A stretch of DNA of 38,828 bases from a virus. The stretch lies in IMG/VR virus record IMGVR_UViG_3300034102_002172, positions 1 to 38,828 of that record. One strand, 5' to 3'. Below the pieces are notes generated by a model. It worked only from the letters and a program-made list of their open reading frames with translations. It was not told the DNA's origin and ran no database searches. This document shows positions 22,029 through 31,201 of this stretch, in pieces (positions within the stretch are counted from its first letter, which is position 1; every line of letters starts with the position of its first letter). The position numbers and the translations under genes are program-made.

Positions 22029-23014
22029 TCCGCTTGCCTCCAGACTTGCACGCTCTCGAAGTATGCCCACTCGCCGACACCTACAGCGTCGACGCTTGCC
22101 GTAATGTCGACGTCAACCGGGCCTAGCTCTAGCTCGAACGAGCCGTAAGCGTTCGCGCCGACCGGGTAGCTTGACGCTCCGATGGCAATCGAGCCAGTCG
22201 CCGAGACAGAGCTGCGCAGGTAGTAGGTGACGACGTAGCGCCGAGACCTGATATCCGCCCGCGGAATCCGGCCACGCCCGCACATGACGCGTTCCGTGTT
22301 CTCGGACACGCCCCACACAATCAGGTCCTGAGACAACCACGGCATTTTGCTGAAGCTGCTGTCGTCTGAGTTGGCGCGCCACAGGTGCGAGAAGATGCAA
22401 GCCGGCCGGTCCTTGGCAATGCACACCGGGCCATCAAGCAGCCGCGCCGCGAGCTCCGTCGAGATAGCCCGGTCCGTCGTGTCCCAACTGGCCTCCGCCG
22501 TGCGGAAACCGGAAGGATAGAGCACTGCGCCAGGAACTGACGTCGGCTGCCAATAGGCGACGAGCGCGCAGATTTCCACGATGTCGCCAGCCGCAGCCAA
22601 CGCGCTGACGGTCCATTCCTCGTCGGCGTTCGCAGGCGTTGCCGTCAACGTGACCTTCGTGAACGTCAAGGCGCTGATGCTCGCCGTTACCGTTGCCGCC
22701 CCGCCTTTCAGGCTGATTTGACCAGCTAGAACGGCGCCGTTGGTCCGACGCGCAAAGACCTCGACGCGCAACTGAAGGCCGCGCAACGGAGCGCCGGTCG
22801 CGAAGTCGTCGCCGTTGCGCGACCGGAACCGGAACAAGTCCTCGTCCGCGCCTGTGACCGTCGTGAAGAATGGCATGCCCGCCCACTGCGCGACCGGTGG
22901 CTCGTACGTCGCCCACACCTGGTCGTGATTCGCGCGTGCCCGCTGCCATGCTGCGCCCGTCGTCGTCGCGATAGGCGGGACAAGGTTGCTCAAGTATTGC
23001 GGCGTGTACGTCAT
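22025..23014 (-). CDS. Unknown tail-tip or fibre structural protein
   Basis: The product is 329 aa, start overlapping the upstream stop. The first half has beta-sandwich wording (LQLRVEVFARRTNGAVLAGQ, ATVTASISALTFTKVTLT) and the second half has VSATGSIAIGASSYPVGAN and FELELGPVDVDITASVD, again beta. It could be a carbohydrate-binding-like tail component. It follows the large tail-tip gene in the tail-tip/fibre block. Confidence 0.65.
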   Translation of the reverse strand: MTYTPQYLSNLVPPIATTTGAAWQRARANHDQVWATYEPPVAQWAGMPFFTTVTGADEDLFRFRSRNGDDFATGAPLRGLQLRVEVFARRTNGAVLAGQISLKGGAATVTASISALTFTKVTLTATPANADEEWTVSALAAAGDIVEICALVAYWQPTSVPGAVLYPSGFRTAEASWDTTDRAISTELAARLLDGPVCIAKDRPACIFSHLWRANSDDSSFSKMPWLSQDLIVWGVSENTERVMCGRGRIPRADIRSRRYVVTYYLRSSVSATGSIAIGASSYPVGANAYGSFELELGPVDVDITASVDAVGVGEWAYFESVQVWRQAE

Positions 23015-25542
23015 GCCTCAAAGCTCCCGCGCGAGACGTAAAGGTGCTCGTTCTGCGCCGCCGTACCAGCGCCGAAGTCCGCGTAGGTCAACCACGTGTC
23101 GCCGTCGGCAGGATAAGTCGCAGACACGACCGGCGTTGTCAGCTCGATTGTCTGGTAAGTCGCATCAACCGCTGCCACCGTCCGCGTAGCCGACAGCCCA
23201 GCGTTGCCGCGCCGGTAGATTCGGACCTCCATGCCGGCCGCAAAGCCGGTGATATCGTCCACCTCGAGCAGCACCGTCGAAAGGTAGCCGTCGACACGTG
23301 CCGCCGGGCAAAGCTGACGCGCGACCTGCTGCTGTCCAGGGACGAGGAAGGTCAGCGTGCGCTCGCCCGTGCCAAGGCTCATGGTTTCGCCGATGACGCG
23401 CGCCGGAACGGACTGCGCAACTTCGCCGTCAGCCCATGACCAGATGGCCGGGTGGTCAAGGTTCAAGCGACACGGGTCGCCGACTTGAAGCTCGAGCCCG
23501 GGACGCACGCCCATCGTCACGACAAGCTGTCCGTCTGACAGGGCTAGCACCTTGCCTCCAAGGATGAGCGCCGACGCCGTGTTGATGCCCGGCGCGATGA
23601 ACGTAACCGTCCGCGCGCCTTCGGCCTGCTGTCGCGGCACGTCGCGAATTACGCTGACGGTCCGCTTTTGGCGCAGCGTGTCCTCGATGCGCACCACGTT
23701 TGGCGACTCGAACAGGCGTTCGGCCTGCGTTGAACCGACCATGACGGAAGCCGGCGTGACCGTGAGCGCAAGGCCCGGGACGTCAAGCGTCGTCGGCACG
23801 GCTTCGATTCGCACGTAACCGTCCCCCCCCCGCCGCTGCGTCAAGCATCGTCCGAGCAATGCCAGCCACCCGCCCGCGACCTTCTCAACGCTCGCCTTGT
23901 CGTCGCTGGCGCCGTCGACGTACTGCGACGAAAGCGGCCAGCCGTCGAGGTCGAACCACGAGCCCGGAATGCCAAGACCCAGCCCGTAGCCGAGGGTGTC
24001 ATACACACCGCGCCCGCCCGTCCCGCTCGAGGTCGCGAGCGTCTCAATGACCTCTTCAAGCGTCCCGCGCTCTCCAGGCACGGCCGTTGCCAGCGTCGAC
24101 GCCAAGAACGGGTTGATGCGCGTGGTCCCTTGCAACGCCCGCTCGGTCAACTGGAACGCGACAAGCTGTCCGTTCGCCCACGATGGCGCCGCGATGACGT
24201 TGGCGAACCGCGCCAGTTCAAGGCCCTCGTCGTTCTCGAGCATGATGTAGCCCGAGCTCGGCCACGTCGTAGGCTCGCCGTCGGCTTCGAGGTCAGGCTT
24301 GACGACGACCCACGGATTCAACGCCTCATTCGGCTTGACCTCAAACTTGAAGTCGTCGCCGGTCACCTGTCGGTCGCCCGAGAACCCGCCGCCGGAGGAC
24401 AGGACATCAATGCGCTCCGTGTACGTAGTCGGCCGCTCGAACTGCGACAGAAACCACACGTTGGCACGCAGCGTCATGACCTCGCGCGCGTTGGTCGCCG
24501 GGTCCTCCGAGCACAGGCGGAACCGCATGCGCGGCGTTTCGCCCTCTGTCCAAACGCTCGCAGACGCTGCGACCAGCCGCGGCGAGAACACCGCCGAGTT
24601 TCGCACGCCACCCTCGACGCTTAGCGCCACGCTGTCGAGGTTGACGATGGTCGGAGCCGAGGTCGCAAGGCTCAGGGTCGCGTTGTCGTTGGTGTCGAGG
24701 TTCTCGACGTATACCGTGTCCGACGGCGTGACGACGATGGGATAGCGCCCGAAGGCATCCACCGGCGCTGTCGCATCCTCGAGCGGATGAAATACGACCT
24801 TGCCCTTGGCCGTGCCGCCAAGGTCCTGCGCCAACAGGCGTTCGATGGGAAGGCACCGCAAGAGCATCTGCCGCCCGTCAATCTGTGGCTGCGCGTCAAC
24901 GTAGCCCTTCCAAAACTCTCGGCAATAGCTGCCGACAGTGCAGGCCGTCCCTGCCAGCGCGCGCCCGTCCGGCCCGACGAGGTGCTCGTAGAGTGTCACG
25001 AACCGCCCGCGCCAGTACTGCGGCCGGTCCGTGCAGAACCGGTAACCGCTCGCCGTGCTCGACGGGTGCAGGTAGTTGAGGCCCGCGACCGCCCGCGTGA
25101 TGCCCGTGAAGCTGGCGCCCGTCGTCCCGCTGTAGGTGCAGAACTCGCGCCCGACATAGAACGAGCCCGACGCCGGAAAGCCCGTCGTGCTATTCACGGC
25201 GAAGGTCGTCTGTGTTCCGTCTGCGTCCGCTGTCAGTTGCGCGCGGAGGCTCGGCGTCTGAAACAGTTCAGCCCCAACGACGGCGAGCGCGTCTAGGGCA
25301 AAGACTAGGTCAAGCGACCGGCCACGCCCGAGCCCGGTAACACGGTCAAGCTCTCGGCTGATTCGGTCGCTCTCACGCACGCGAAGCGACGCTGGCGCAG
25401 AGGTGTAGCCCGACGGCACCGCGATAGGCTCATCCAGCGTGGTCAACAGCTGCGTTTCAAGGAAGGCATACGGGATGCCCTCAATGGCCACCCCGAACAT
25501 GCGCGAGTATCCCGCGTCGATGAGCTCCGACCATGTCGACAT
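23011..25542 (-). CDS. Tail tip / central baseplate hub-like protein
   Basis: The product is 843 aa, the largest tail-tip protein. It has an early fold with MFGVAIEGIPYAFLETQLLT, and a module with GTQTTFAVNSTTGFPASGSFYVGREFCTYSGTTG-like wording seen in phage tail-tip proteins. Size, order (tape measure, two tail proteins, then this) and content fit a hub or tip attachment protein, as found in siphoviruses with Stf-like tips. The coding strand holds a run of nine G at 23823-23831. The annotation of exact domains is uncertain. Confidence 0.6.
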   Translation of the reverse strand: MSTWSELIDAGYSRMFGVAIEGIPYAFLETQLLTTLDEPIAVPSGYTSAPASLRVRESDRISRELDRVTGLGRGRSLDLVFALDALAVVGAELFQTPSLRAQLTADADGTQTTFAVNSTTGFPASGSFYVGREFCTYSGTTGASFTGITRAVAGLNYLHPSSTASGYRFCTDRPQYWRGRFVTLYEHLVGPDGRALAGTACTVGSYCREFWKGYVDAQPQIDGRQMLLRCLPIERLLAQDLGGTAKGKVVFHPLEDATAPVDAFGRYPIVVTPSDTVYVENLDTNDNATLSLATSAPTIVNLDSVALSVEGGVRNSAVFSPRLVAASASVWTEGETPRMRFRLCSEDPATNAREVMTLRANVWFLSQFERPTTYTERIDVLSSGGGFSGDRQVTGDDFKFEVKPNEALNPWVVVKPDLEADGEPTTWPSSGYIMLENDEGLELARFANVIAAPSWANGQLVAFQLTERALQGTTRINPFLASTLATAVPGERGTLEEVIETLATSSGTGGRGVYDTLGYGLGLGIPGSWFDLDGWPLSSQYVDGASDDKASVEKVAGGWLALLGRCLTQRRGGDGYVRIEAVPTTLDVPGLALTVTPASVMVGSTQAERLFESPNVVRIEDTLRQKRTVSVIRDVPRQQAEGARTVTFIAPGINTASALILGGKVLALSDGQLVVTMGVRPGLELQVGDPCRLNLDHPAIWSWADGEVAQSVPARVIGETMSLGTGERTLTFLVPGQQQVARQLCPAARVDGYLSTVLLEVDDITGFAAGMEVRIYRRGNAGLSATRTVAAVDATYQTIELTTPVVSATYPADGDTWLTYADFGAGTAAQNEHLYVSRGSFEA

Positions 25543-25544
25543 CG

Positions 25545-26237
25545 TCAGTCCTCCACCGCGAGCGTAACCCGAACCTCAGCCCAGAGCTGCGCGTCCCCCA
25601 GCCACCGAGGCGATGCCGTCGACATCACGCGCCCCGTGATCGCGCCGCCCGGTTGCGAGGCCCCGAACGGCGAAGCATTGCCGCCCTCAATCGTGATGCG
25701 CCCGCGTTGACACCAGCCAAACAGCCACGCGTCCAGCGCCCACTTGTGCATGGTCAACAGCACCGTGACGACCCGTGCGCCGCCCCAGGCGAAACCCATA
25801 TCGCGTTCCAGCCGGTCCGGGACTTGCTCATCGTCCGCGTCGATGCGCTGCGCCTCGACGTGATAGCCCGCGAGCGGGATGGCCACCGGCGACAGGCGCG
25901 ACGAGGTGAACGACGACGCCGCCGGCACGCCCCCGTCTGCGCGCGCTACAAGGCCCAACAAGACGCCTAGCCGGTCCGGTCCTATCAACGCCATGGATGA
26001 CGCCGGCGTGACCGTAAAACGGCCTTCTGCGTGCGTCGTAGCGAGGCCCGCCGAAGTCATTGCCGCCGCAACCGCGTCGCCCCGGTAGATGCCCGACGCG
26101 AGCTGATACGTCGTCGCGCCCGCGCGCAACCGACGGTAGCCGGTCTCGCTTGCGTCGACGTAGCCGTAAAGCATGGCACCAGCAGGCGGCAGCTGCGCCG
26201 GCAGGGTGTGTTGCAGCGCCTGACTCAGTGACCTCAT
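25545..26237 (-). CDS. Tail-tip assembly protein, unknown family
   Basis: The product is 230 aa, start overlapping the upstream stop (ATGA). Mixed sequence with YGYVDASETGYRRLRAG, AIPLAGYHVEAQRIDAD and a C-terminal RWLGDAQLWAEVRVTL. No membrane or zinc motif. It is the second of two mid-size genes between tape measure and tail tip, the slot of distal tail or tip-assembly proteins. The role is inferred from order only. Confidence 0.6.
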   Translation of the reverse strand: MRSLSQALQHTLPAQLPPAGAMLYGYVDASETGYRRLRAGATTYQLASGIYRGDAVAAAMTSAGLATTHAEGRFTVTPASSMALIGPDRLGVLLGLVARADGGVPAASSFTSSRLSPVAIPLAGYHVEAQRIDADDEQVPDRLERDMGFAWGGARVVTVLLTMHKWALDAWLFGWCQRGRITIEGGNASPFGASQPGGAITGRVMSTASPRWLGDAQLWAEVRVTLAVED

Positions 26238-26842
26238 GGGACGGCGACTCCGTTGATGCGCGCCTCGACGATGCCCGGCAACCGCCCCTGAGGCTCAAGG
26301 CTTGAGCCCGTGACGCGTATCCGGCCAAGCCAGATGCCCTCGTTGACGACGTCCCAAACGCCAATGCGCAAAGTCTTCAAGACTTGGAACGCGTCCGCGT
26401 AGATGACAGACATGGCCAGCGACACCGACCCCGCCGTCCACCTCGGTGTCGACACCGCCGACCCATCCGCCGACGGTTTGCCCGCCGTCGTCGACCATCC
26501 GGGCGGAGCCATGCGCAACCCGTCCACAGTGACCACCGACGACAGCGCCGAACCCGTGTAGCTAGACGCGCCAGAGCACGTAGCCGGGAGTCCCGTCAGC
26601 GTGTCCGCGCCAAGCGTCAACAGCATGTTGAAGATGCTAGGCCCGCTCATGGTCAACTGCTTCGTGGCCTCGTTGAAGGCCAGACCGAACGACGCGTTGG
26701 CCTGAGACAGAGCCTGCGTAACCCGCGCCGTCAGAGACCACGCGCTTTCACGCTCATCCGCCCGCGTCACGCCCCCGAAGCCCGAGAGCGCGAAGGTCTC
26801 AAACGTGGCCCGCGTCTCGATGACCGGGAACAGAGCCGCCAT
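26234..26842 (-). CDS. Probable distal tail protein
   Basis: The product is 202 aa from ATG 26842, with GGGAGG six bases upstream (GTG 26845 is also possible). Beta-rich with FETFALSGFGGVTRADER, WSLTARVTQAL and VIYADAFQVLKTLRIGVWDV. First gene after the tape measure, the usual position of the distal tail protein that caps the tube and organises the tip. No direct family motif is recognised. Confidence 0.55.
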   Translation of the reverse strand: MAALFPVIETRATFETFALSGFGGVTRADERESAWSLTARVTQALSQANASFGLAFNEATKQLTMSGPSIFNMLLTLGADTLTGLPATCSGASSYTGSALSSVVTVDGLRMAPPGWSTTAGKPSADGSAVSTPRWTAGSVSLAMSVIYADAFQVLKTLRIGVWDVVNEGIWLGRIRVTGSSLEPQGRLPGIVEARINGVAVP

Positions 26843-28875
26843 CACCAGCCTCCCGCGCTCGCCATGCCCGTGTTCCGCGCCGTCATCTCCGCGCGACGGA
26901 ATGCCATGGCCGTGCTCTGCCCGTCGACGATGCCCGTTTGCAGGTTGTACACGTTCGTGATGGTGCCGCCTCCGCCGCCCATCGTGCTGTCACGCGTCGA
27001 GGCCGCAGCCTTCGCGGGCGCCTTGCTTCCTCCGCCGTCGCCGCCGCGTGGCGTTGCCTTAATAGCACCGCCAGCGACGAGGCCGAACATGAGCGCCGCA
27101 GTGAAGTGGCCAGCGCTTTCAGCCGGGTTGCCCAACGTCGCAAAGCCCATGGCCGTTTCAAACAGCGCGCGGATGCCGGCCTCCACTTTGACGCTGTCAA
27201 TCTTCTTGCCGACCGCGCCCGCGATGGCCCCGGCACTGCCGACGATGGCCGTGGTCAAGCCCTGCTGCCCGTCCTTGAACTTGCCCATCTGCGCGTTGAT
27301 GCCGGCCAAGCTTTCGCTCACGACCTCGAAGGCCGGCGCCTGCACCTGCCCAAGCGTCTGCAGCGCGTCGCTGAAGTTTGTGACGTAGCCGGCGAGGTTC
27401 TCCCGGTCGAGCTGCTCGCGCATTTTTGCCGCATCCTCAGCCGCCTTCAGCCGCGTCTCGCCGAGCGCAGACAACGCAGCGTTGACACCCTCGACGGCCT
27501 TCTGCTCGGCTTCCCAAGTCGACAGCACCTTATCCGCTGCCTCTTGATCGAAGTACTCAGCGATGCCCATCTGCGCGTGCTGCTTAGCCAGCGCGTCAAG
27601 CTCGACCAGTCGCTTCTCGAGCTCTGTCTTGAGAGGCGCAAAGGCCGCAGCCATGGCGCCCTGCGGAAGGCTGGCAAGCTCTGCCGCCACCTTGTCGCGA
27701 GTCTCGCGCAACGTTGCCAGATTCTCCTCGCCAACGCCCGCCAGCGCAATCCGCCGCTGGTGCTTGCGCTCCTCGTCCAGCTCTTCAATCCGGAAGTCGT
27801 TAGCCCTATCGCGTCGCTCCTGTCGGAGCGCTTCCTCTTCGGCCAACTGGCGCGCGATGTCTTCCGGACTCGGGCCTTGAGCCGCGCGACCGCCACCGGC
27901 GCCGCGAGCCTCAGGCATGTCGGGCTTGCCGAGGTTGATTAGCCGCTGATTGGTAATTTCCTTGGTCAGTTTGATTTCTTCTTGAAGCCCGACGTTTGCC
28001 TCGTCGATGGCGTCCCGATTCTTGAGTGCCAAGTCCAGCTTGGCGCGCTGCGTGACGACACTGGCGCCGACGACAAGTGCCTCGGCTCGAAGCGCTGCCG
28101 CCCGCTCCCGCGCTTCAACCTTGTTGAATTCCCTCAGAGCCTTGTTGTCCTCACGCCTTGCGTCGCGCAACAACTGCTGTTGTTTGGACTCGAGCGCGCC
28201 AAGCTCGCTTTGCGCCTTGATGGCCTCGGACACCGCGTTCTTGCGCTCGCCTTCTCGCTTGGCTTCTTCGTTGCGAAGCTCTCCAATCTTGCCCTTCAGC
28301 TGCTCAACTGCGACGCCTTCGCGCTCGAACCTTGCCGTCTCGGTATCGCCCCGAAGCTCGGCCAGCTCTGCTCGCGAAGCCGCCAGCGTTGCCGCCGACG
28401 CACCCGTTGCCGCCTGCATGCGCGCCAAAGACGACGACAGCGCGTCTGTCGATACCTTCAGCCGGTCCGTTTCGGCCTTGTTCTTCTTCATCTGCGCCTC
28501 GAGCGCAGCGGCCTTTTCGTCGCTGTCGTCGAAGGCGTCGGAAAGGAAGTTAAACGCGGTGATGACCGCAGTCACACCCGAGCCAAGGAAGCCGAAAATC
28601 TCAATGCCCTTGTTGAGCGACTCCTTGAGCTTGCCGATGCCCTCAAGCGGGCCCGAGATAGCGCCGGCCATGCGTCCGAGCGTGCCGTTGATGCTTGTGG
28701 TCGCGGCCTCTTGAGCCTTTGCCGCCTGCGTCTGAGCCTGCGTCGCACCCGTCAGCGAGCGCGTTTTGGCCTCAAGCTCGGCCATCCGCTTCTTCGCGTC
28801 CTCGAGCATGCGGATGGTCTCGTCTTCGCCGACCAGCGAGACGTTCAGCTCAGTGCGTGCCGCCGTCAGTGCCAT
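26842..28875 (-). CDS. Tail tape measure protein
   Basis: The product is 677 aa and strongly helical, with long Ala/Glu/Lys/Arg-rich stretches (RMAELEAKTRSLTGATQAQT, LRNEEAKREGERKNAVSEAI). A hydrophobic patch near residues 75-110 holds GIEIFGFLGSGVTAVITAFNF, and a Gly/Ala-rich C-terminal region follows (VGSAGAIAGAVGKKI, then a GGGGG loop). This is the standard plan of a siphovirus tape measure, which sets tail length and passes into the host membrane. The start lies 26 bp inside the GT frame; the stop overlaps the distal tail gene. Confidence 0.88.
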   Translation of the reverse strand: MALTAARTELNVSLVGEDETIRMLEDAKKRMAELEAKTRSLTGATQAQTQAAKAQEAATTSINGTLGRMAGAISGPLEGIGKLKESLNKGIEIFGFLGSGVTAVITAFNFLSDAFDDSDEKAAALEAQMKKNKAETDRLKVSTDALSSSLARMQAATGASAATLAASRAELAELRGDTETARFEREGVAVEQLKGKIGELRNEEAKREGERKNAVSEAIKAQSELGALESKQQQLLRDARREDNKALREFNKVEARERAAALRAEALVVGASVVTQRAKLDLALKNRDAIDEANVGLQEEIKLTKEITNQRLINLGKPDMPEARGAGGGRAAQGPSPEDIARQLAEEEALRQERRDRANDFRIEELDEERKHQRRIALAGVGEENLATLRETRDKVAAELASLPQGAMAAAFAPLKTELEKRLVELDALAKQHAQMGIAEYFDQEAADKVLSTWEAEQKAVEGVNAALSALGETRLKAAEDAAKMREQLDRENLAGYVTNFSDALQTLGQVQAPAFEVVSESLAGINAQMGKFKDGQQGLTTAIVGSAGAIAGAVGKKIDSVKVEAGIRALFETAMGFATLGNPAESAGHFTAALMFGLVAGGAIKATPRGGDGGGSKAPAKAAASTRDSTMGGGGGTITNVYNLQTGIVDGQSTAMAFRRAEMTARNTGMASAGGW

Positions 28876-29137
28876 GGTGTCGCTCCCAAGCTGCTAGGTC
28901 GTCGAGGTCACGCAGCACCCAAGCCGGCAAATCCTCCGCCCGGAGGGTACCACACACCCGCTTCTCCGCTTGCACCGCCCGCAAAACCCTTACACGTGAA
29001 GAACTTCGCGCGATTCCAATAGGGCACGAGGGCCAGTCCACGTCAAACAGCCTACCGCCCGAGCACATGTCGTCGCACGCACCCCGGCCGGCGCAGTGAT
29101 AGCCCCACCGCGCGAGCTCATGCATGCCCGCAGCCAC
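28850..29137 (-). CDS. T-like part of the tail assembly chaperone (reached by -1 frameshift)
   Basis: The frame is -1 relative to the 115-aa gene at 29149-29496. Reading through CCCTTTC (29170-29164) with a -1 slip leads straight into it without a stop, giving a G-T fusion of about 215 aa. The residues downstream of the slip site include LARWGYHCAGRGACDDMC and a charged end. Alone it could start at GTG 29137, but GT fusions are usual at this position. GT binds the tape measure during tail assembly, and its frame ends 26 bp inside the tape measure gene. Confidence 0.7.
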   Translation of the reverse strand: MAAGMHELARWGYHCAGRGACDDMCSGGRLFDVDWPSCPIGIARSSSRVRVLRAVQAEKRVCGTLRAEDLPAWVLRDLDDLAAWERHHGTDGGTH

Positions 29138-29148
29138 CCGAAGGACGG

Positions 29149-29496
29149 CTATTTCGTCGGGCCGAAAGGGTTGGTCGACACCCGGTAGATGAGGGCCCCG
29201 AGTGTCCGCTGGAAATGCCAGGGAATCGGCTCGGCTCCGCTGACGATGGCCTTGTCGTCCGGGTGAACGCCCAAGTCGACCAGCATCCCAAGCAACTTGC
29301 CGTCCTCGCCGAACGGAACGCCGTCGATTTCCCGTCGCGTCAGGGCTCGGATGCGCAAACGGGTCGCGTCCGGACCCACGATGGCGTCAGAAACCGCGAC
29401 CCATTCGTTTTCGCCGTGACCGTCGGACCCCGAAACGTCAGGGTCCGACGTGTTCACGACCTCAAAGTAAGCTGTATTGACCCGCTGAAGCCCCAT
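29149..29496 (-). CDS. Tail assembly chaperone, G-like
   Basis: The product is 115 aa with GGAGGAGACG upstream of the ATG. An acidic N-terminal half (DPDVSGSDGHGENEW) is followed by DATRLRIRALTRREIDGVPFG and a PIPWHFQRTLGALIYRV end. Position between tail tube and tape measure, small size, and the slippery heptamer near the 3' end are the identifying features. It is expected to coat the tape measure with GT before tube polymerisation and to be absent from the virion. Confidence 0.75.
   Translation of the reverse strand: MGLQRVNTAYFEVVNTSDPDVSGSDGHGENEWVAVSDAIVGPDATRLRIRALTRREIDGVPFGEDGKLLGMLVDLGVHPDDKAIVSGAEPIPWHFQRTLGALIYRVSTNPFGPTK
29164..29170 (-). promoter_or_regulatory. Programmed -1 frameshift site, C CCT TTC
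   Basis: In the frame of the G-like gene the codons are AAC-CCT-TTC, so the heptamer C-CCT-TTC fits X-XXY-YYZ exactly. Slipping back one base re-pairs CCC and TTT and enters the T-like frame, open to 28850. The G stop follows 5 codons later. The identity and placement of this site match tail chaperone frameshifts in many siphoviruses. Confidence 0.8.
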
Positions 29497-29533
29497 TTGC
29501 GTCTCCTCTCCTGGGGAAGGCGGTCAGCCTACA

Positions 29534-30751
29534 TCATCCGAAGGCGATACGGAAGGCCGTTCCCTTGACCGTAGACGCGCCCGCCGTGCCATCGCTAGCC
29601 GCGACCACGTTGCGCACCTCGTACACGCGCTCAAGGCCCCACACGCCGCCAAGGTCGACCGGCTTCGACGTGCTCTGGAGCTGGATAGCCGGGCCGTAGC
29701 AGGCCACGTGATAGCCAGTACCCGCGCCCGTCGAGCTCAAACCCCACATGCGGGCCAAAGCCTGTCCGGGCTCGATTGTCCCGTTCGTGATAAGGTCCGC
29801 GTAAATGTCAGAAGTCAACATCCGCTCCGTGATGACCACCTGCCGGTCAGTCGTCACGAGCTGCGACACGCCCTGCTCCGAGCTGGAGCACAGCGCCTCT
29901 GACAGAGTCTGCGTAATGTTCACCGCGAGCTCGGCGAAACAAAACGCGTCGTCCGTCCCGGGGTCAACGCTGTAGGTGTTGAGCACTGGGCCAAGCTGCG
30001 TACGCGGGAAAGAGAAGGCCGGAGCCGACAGCGCGTCGACATATTCCCAGTCGAGGAACTGGAGCGTCACCGCGACGAGGATCTGAGCCTTGGCGTTGGC
30101 GGTGATGTTGCAGGCCGTCACGCGGCCATCCCATGCGCGAAATCCGCCGTTGGCGCCAGCCGTCGCGAACTCCATCGTGAACGGAAGATTTGCCAAGCCG
30201 CCAGTCGTGAAGCCGACCGTGACCGTGCGCTTGACCGTCTGCGCGCTGTCAGGCGTCGCGTTCAGCTCGACGATGCTGACCTCGTCCGGCGTCGGAGTCG
30301 TGTTAACGTCGGTGACAAAGCTCAGACGACTGCCACCAGTGGTCGTCGGCACAATGGCGCCTTGGCCAATCCACGCAGTGTTGGCCGCCGACACCGTCAG
30401 CGTGTTGCTCGTCGACGCGCTCGTGATGGCACCGATAGCGGCCTGCACCTGCATCGTGCCGAGGGCATCGGCAATCAGCTTGTGCTCGATGGTCGCCGCC
30501 GAAGCGTCGCCGCAGTCGGTCAGGACGAACGTGAGCTGAGCGGTCGCGCCGGCCTTGCTTCCGGCCTTCTTGTCGCTGGCGCCGAACACCGGGCGCTGCG
30601 TCGGCTGGCCGAGCGCCTCATACACGCCCGAAGGCATGAACATGCCCTGCGCGTCGATGGCGTCAGTGTCGGCGAACGAGGTGACCTCGGTCCCCCATGC
30701 GCCCTGCTGCTTGACCCAAATCCGCCCGAGCTTCGTAGGTCCGTACGACAT
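29534..30751 (-). CDS. Major tail protein (tail tube)
   Basis: The product is 405 aa with GAGGAG before the ATG. It is beta-rich with many Thr, Ser, Ala and Gly (AAIGAITSASTSNTLTVSAA, VEIVELNATPDSAQTVKRTV-like strands) and starts MSYGPTKLGRIWVKQQGAWG, the 'gly-arg-trp' opening common to large siphovirus tube proteins. It is longer than typical 200-250 aa tube proteins, so an extra surface domain is likely in the middle or C-terminal half. Placed right before the chaperones, as expected. Confidence 0.78.
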   Translation of the reverse strand: MSYGPTKLGRIWVKQQGAWGTEVTSFADTDAIDAQGMFMPSGVYEALGQPTQRPVFGASDKKAGSKAGATAQLTFVLTDCGDASAATIEHKLIADALGTMQVQAAIGAITSASTSNTLTVSAANTAWIGQGAIVPTTTGGSRLSFVTDVNTTPTPDEVSIVELNATPDSAQTVKRTVTVGFTTGGLANLPFTMEFATAGANGGFRAWDGRVTACNITANAKAQILVAVTLQFLDWEYVDALSAPAFSFPRTQLGPVLNTYSVDPGTDDAFCFAELAVNITQTLSEALCSSSEQGVSQLVTTDRQVVITERMLTSDIYADLITNGTIEPGQALARMWGLSSTGAGTGYHVACYGPAIQLQSTSKPVDLGGVWGLERVYEVRNVVAASDGTAGASTVKGTAFRIAFG

Positions 30752-30760
30752 GACAACTCC

Positions 30761-31201
30761 TCAGGCCGTGATGACGGCCGCGTCTAGCTTGTAAATCACG
30801 ATGACCGAGAACGACGAAGTAACCGCGCTCGGGGATGCCTCGGTCAAGCCGACCGGCGCCACGTCGACACGCATGACACCGGCAGCGGTCTCGAACAGGC
30901 GCTCGGCCTTGGACCAGAACCGCTCGGCATCGGCTGCAATACGGTCTTCAACGCCAGCCTGCATGGCCGCGTAAAAGAACGTGACCGTGTACTCCACGCG
31001 CCACGTGTCGCAGTTGTTGACCTCGATGCGCGCGGGCTGTGCCGCCAGAGTCAGCGTGAACACGCGGTCTGGTGCCGAGTCCGGGTCGATGCTGCCTGCG
31101 TCAAGATGACGGAACCGGTCGTCCGCGTGCGCGCGAACATCCGGGATGGCGCTCTCGATGGCCGTAGCCAGGGCGCGCCTGATGGTTGCCGCGCGCGTCA
31201 T
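30761..31201 (-). CDS. Probable tail terminator (gpU-like)
   Basis: The product is 146 aa. An N-terminal helix (AATIRRALATAIESAIPDV) is followed by alternating strands (DRVFTLTLAAQPARIEV, WRVEYTVTFFYA), a helix, and a final SSFSVIVIYKLDAAVI strand. This helix-sheet pattern and the position just upstream of the tail tube are those of tail terminators, which cap the tube and join it to the head. Start overlaps the upstream stop (ATGA). Confidence 0.6.
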   Translation of the reverse strand: MTRAATIRRALATAIESAIPDVRAHADDRFRHLDAGSIDPDSAPDRVFTLTLAAQPARIEVNNCDTWRVEYTVTFFYAAMQAGVEDRIAADAERFWSKAERLFETAAGVMRVDVAPVGLTEASPSAVTSSFSVIVIYKLDAAVITA

